Below are positions 62,185 to 64,000 of a stretch of 64,000 nucleotides of DNA, one piece after another. Each line of letters begins with the position of its first letter. The first letter of the stretch is position 1. The notes under the pieces are model-generated. The model was not told the DNA's origin and searched no databases. It saw only the letters and a program-made list of their open reading frames with translations. The position numbers were made by a program, and so were the translations under genes. The stretch comes from Promicromonospora sp. AC04 (GTDB lineage Bacteria; Actinomycetota; Actinomycetes; Actinomycetales; Cellulomonadaceae), in contig NZ_QBUG01000001.1 in assembly GCF_003058225.1 (NCBI RefSeq), positions 806,001 through 870,000 on the forward strand, in the 5' to 3' direction.

Positions 62185-62200
62185 GTTGCGTATACGCAAC
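62185..62200. promoter_or_regulatory. Perfect palindrome GTTGCGTATACGCAAC
   Basis: 16-bp perfect palindrome, 35 bp before the DUF3800-like start. A 15/16 copy is upstream of the AbiE cassette and a weaker one at 48735-48750. It could be an operator of a common regulator. Confidence 0.55.
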
Positions 62201-62235
62201 AGCCCGCCACCCAGACCGATCAAGGAGAAGTTCGA

Positions 62236-62775
62236 TTGAGCGGGCATGTGTTCGTGGACGAGACCAAAGCGCGCGACTACCTTCTGGTCGCTGTGGCGAT
62301 CGATAGCGCGGATCTCAAGGCAGCACGATCCACGATCAGATCGTTGACGATGCCGGGCCAAGCACGACTGCACATGCATCGCGAGAGCGACTCACGACGG
62401 CGCAAGATCCTCGCGGCGATCTCGAAGCTCCCGGTCGAGGCGACGATCTTTCGGGCTGGCGGAGTGGATCGGCCGCGGCGAAAGGAGGCCGACCGTCGCA
62501 AGGCGTGCCTCGAAGAACTCGTCACGGGTGCGATTCGGGACGCGCGAACGAGCATCTGCATCGAACACGACGACAGCATGATCCAGGTGGACCGGAGCGT
62601 TCTCGTCGCCGCGACCAAAGCCCACCACGCGGAGAACACCCTGCGCTATCGCCACGACCGCGCCGCAAGCGAACCCCTGCTCGCGCTGCCTGATGCAGTT
62701 GCCTGGGCGTGGGCACGCGGCGGCGAGTGGCGGCCACGCTGCGATGACTTGGTGACGAAGGTGATCGACACCTGA
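62236..62775 (+). CDS. DUF3800-like protein
   Basis: 179-aa protein. The TTG at 62236 is preferred over an in-frame ATG at 62173 because AAGGAGAAG lies just upstream, and the longer reading would run through the palindrome at 62185. It opens with HVFVDETKARDYLLVAVAI, the DUF3800 pattern (usually YIDESG) in which the Asp-Glu pair belongs to an RNase H-like active site. A second acidic motif is ICIEHDD near the middle, and a third is LPDAVAWAWARGGEWR. DUF3800 proteins often sit in mobile or defence regions. Not part of an operon. Confidence 0.72.
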   Translation: MSGHVFVDETKARDYLLVAVAIDSADLKAARSTIRSLTMPGQARLHMHRESDSRRRKILAAISKLPVEATIFRAGGVDRPRRKEADRRKACLEELVTGAIRDARTSICIEHDDSMIQVDRSVLVAATKAHHAENTLRYRHDRAASEPLLALPDAVAWAWARGGEWRPRCDDLVTKVIDT

Positions 62776-62785
62776 AAATGCGCGA

Positions 62786-62822
62786 AGCCCGAGCGCACAG
62801 CCGTCCGGCTGGCTCTCGGGCT
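62786..62822 (+). terminator. Hairpin after the DUF3800-like gene
   Basis: AGCCCGAG (62786-62793) pairs with CTCGGGCT (62815-62822), with an inner CAGCC/GGCTG pair. It lies 10 bp after the stop. The remaining gap to 62906 shows nothing else. Confidence 0.6.
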
Positions 62823-62906
62823 CACTTCCCACTGCTTAGCGCGGCGGGCTGCTCCCAGAATAGGCCGCCGCCTCCCAGTGCCGCAATGTGAATCAACCCG
62901 CCGCCG

Positions 62907-64000
62907 TCAGGACAGGTCCAGGACCGGCCAGTCCTCCAGGTCCGAGCGCATGCGCCGGTCGTGGGTGGCGACGACGACGGCGCACGGCGTGACCTGCAGG
63001 GCACGCGTCAGCTCGTCGACGAGGTCGATCGACAGGTGGTTCGTCGGCTCGTCGAGCAGCAGCAGGTGCGGCGCGTGCAGCAGCGCCCGAGCGATCTCGA
63101 ACCGGCGCCGCTGCCCCGCGGACAGCTCGGCGAGCGGCCGGTCCAGGTCCTCCTCGCTGAGCAGGCCGAGCCCTGCGACGGGCACCACGTGGTCCGGGTC
63201 CAGCTCACCCGAGGCGAGCAGCCGCAGCGCCTCGTCGGCGTAGGTCTCGAAGCCGGTCAGCCGGCGCGCCTTGCCGGTGATGGGCTCGCTCTCCTGGCCG
63301 ACGACGCCGATGCGCGCCCCCGGGGCGACCGACCGGCTCCCCCGGTCCAGCTCCAGGGTGCCGGCGAGCGCTGCGAGCAGCGTCGACTTGCCGGTCCCGT
63401 TCGGCCCCACGATGAGCAGCCGGCCCGACGGCGGGATCGCGACCCGTGTGCCGGGCAGGTCCACGCGAGCGCCGCCGTCGTCCCCGACGCGCGGCGAACG
63501 CACCTCCACCACCGGGTTGCTGGGGTCCCAGCCCGGCGACATCGCCGGGAGGTCCGGGAACCCCAGCTCCACCGGCGGGACGGGCACCTCGATGGCCTCG
63601 GCCTCGAGCTTCTGGACGAGCCGGTCGGCGGCCTTCACGTGGATGCGGGCGCGGGTGGCGCGGCGGTGCTTCTGCGAGCCCTTGGGCGGCCGCCACTCGT
63701 CGGAGAGCCCCTCGTAGGACTCGTCCAGGCGCTCGGCGAGCGCCGCGGCCCGTTTGCGCTCGGCCCGGTAGCGCTGCCGCCAGCGGTGCAGCGCCTGGTT
63801 CTTCGCGAACCGGTAGGCGAGGTAGCCCGGCTGCCCGTACAGCACGGGCTTGCCGTCCCAGGAGGGATCGAGGTCGAGGATGGCGGTGGCGACGTCGTCC
63901 AGCAGCTCGCGGTCGTGGGTCACGAGCACGACGGCGCCGCGCCACGCGACGAGCTCGCCCGTGAGGAACTCGATGGCGGAGTCGTCAAGGTGGTTGGTGG
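62907..64000 (-). CDS. ABC-F family ATPase (5' part outside the window)
   Basis: Soluble ABC-F protein, a ribosome-associated translation factor or antibiotic-protection protein rather than a transporter. The visible part (364 residues) begins in the first ATPase domain just after Walker B (TNHLDDSAIEFL, LVTHDRELLDDVA). An Arg/Ala-rich linker arm follows, then the second domain: Walker A GPNGTGKST, signature ELSAGQRRRFEIA and Walker B LLLLDEPTNHLSID. The gene reads in from the right edge, so the first domain is incomplete. The linker of about 100 residues resembles those of the macrolide/lincosamide-resistance branch (TlrC, OleB type), but I cannot assign resistance from this. Confidence 0.88.
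   Translation of the reverse strand, partial: TNHLDDSAIEFLTGELVAWRGAVVLVTHDRELLDDVATAILDLDPSWDGKPVLYGQPGYLAYRFAKNQALHRWRQRYRAERKRAAALAERLDESYEGLSDEWRPPKGSQKHRRATRARIHVKAADRLVQKLEAEAIEVPVPPVELGFPDLPAMSPGWDPSNPVVEVRSPRVGDDGGARVDLPGTRVAIPPSGRLLIVGPNGTGKSTLLAALAGTLELDRGSRSVAPGARIGVVGQESEPITGKARRLTGFETYADEALRLLASGELDPDHVVPVAGLGLLSEEDLDRPLAELSAGQRRRFEIARALLHAPHLLLLDEPTNHLSIDLVDELTRALQVTPCAVVVATHDRRMRSDLEDWPVLDLS

Noticed and set aside
62173-62235. Longer start (ATG 62173) for the DUF3800-like gene
   Set aside because: That stretch crosses a perfect palindrome and has no ribosome binding site. The TTG at 62236 has a strong one and begins at the conserved VDET motif.

Overview
The window looks like chromosomal DNA from a high-GC actinomycete, most likely in or near the Micrococcales. 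The grounds are very high GC, frequent GTG and TTG starts, long runs of ATGA/GTGA-overlapped genes, many starts with a -10 element 6-8 nt upstream (leaderless style), and typical actinobacterial families such as PknG, GlnX, AbiEi/AbiEii and a DUF4916 Nudix-like protein. I see no prophage, insertion sequence, CRISPR array or rRNA. Both ends cut genes: a sugar ABC permease at base 1 and an ABC-F ATPase at base 64000.

Layout. 1-1851: sugar ABC operon (minus). 2085-7110: HEAT-like protein, DUF1963 protein, and a P450-like gene followed by a sulfotransferase. 7183-12519: oligopeptide ABC operon (minus) with both ATPases fused. 12742-13418: VapBC-like toxin-antitoxin pair. 13590-26014: a ten-gene, tightly coupled signalling operon. 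26104-29233: MFS exporter, two very small basic proteins, oligoribonuclease and tRNA-His. 29299-33951: ATP-grasp enzyme and an OpuC-type osmolyte importer split over both strands. 34078-40436: FAD oxidoreductase, Tex, peptidase E and a serpin lipoprotein. 40577-45655: a formate/oxalate module (OFA carrier plus a 48-aa partner, FdhD, and a YdeP-like molybdopterin oxidoreductase). 45746-47730: acetate symporter ActP with its DUF485 partner. 47926-51038: TrmB, two tiny coupled genes, and a TetR regulator divergent from an alpha/beta hydrolase. 51371-52851: AbiE cassette with a frameshifted toxin gene. 52967-57780: HupE/UreJ-like membrane protein and a large secreted metallophosphoesterase. 57984-64000: housekeeping genes and tRNAs (two tRNA-Lys, one tRNA-Leu, GroES-like, BCP, acyl-CoA dehydrogenase, thioredoxin, Nudix-like, DUF3800-like, ABC-F).

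The most interesting region is 13590-26014. It holds TelA, an XpaC-like partner, a CbxX-type AAA+ ATPase, GlnX, GlnH, a coiled-coil protein, PknG, a PP2C phosphatase, a VWA protein and an FHA protein. In mycobacteria GlnX, GlnH and PknG form an amino-acid sensing chain that phosphorylates the FHA protein GarA/OdhI. Here the same core sits with a dedicated phosphatase, a phosphothreonine reader, a VWA scaffold, an AAA+ machine and TelA. The kinase, phosphatase and FHA protein all carry look-alike N-terminal zinc ribbons. I read this as one membrane-to-cytoplasm phospho-signalling system in which the zinc-ribbon FHA protein may stand in for GarA. The gene content is seen directly; the wiring is inference.

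Regulatory DNA is rich for the size of the window: a 19-bp-arm TetR operator, a 13-bp-arm AbiE operator, a shared palindrome GTTGCGTATACGCAAC near two or three accessory loci, several long near-perfect hairpins between genes, and a short tandem repeat array upstream of fdhD's 3' end.
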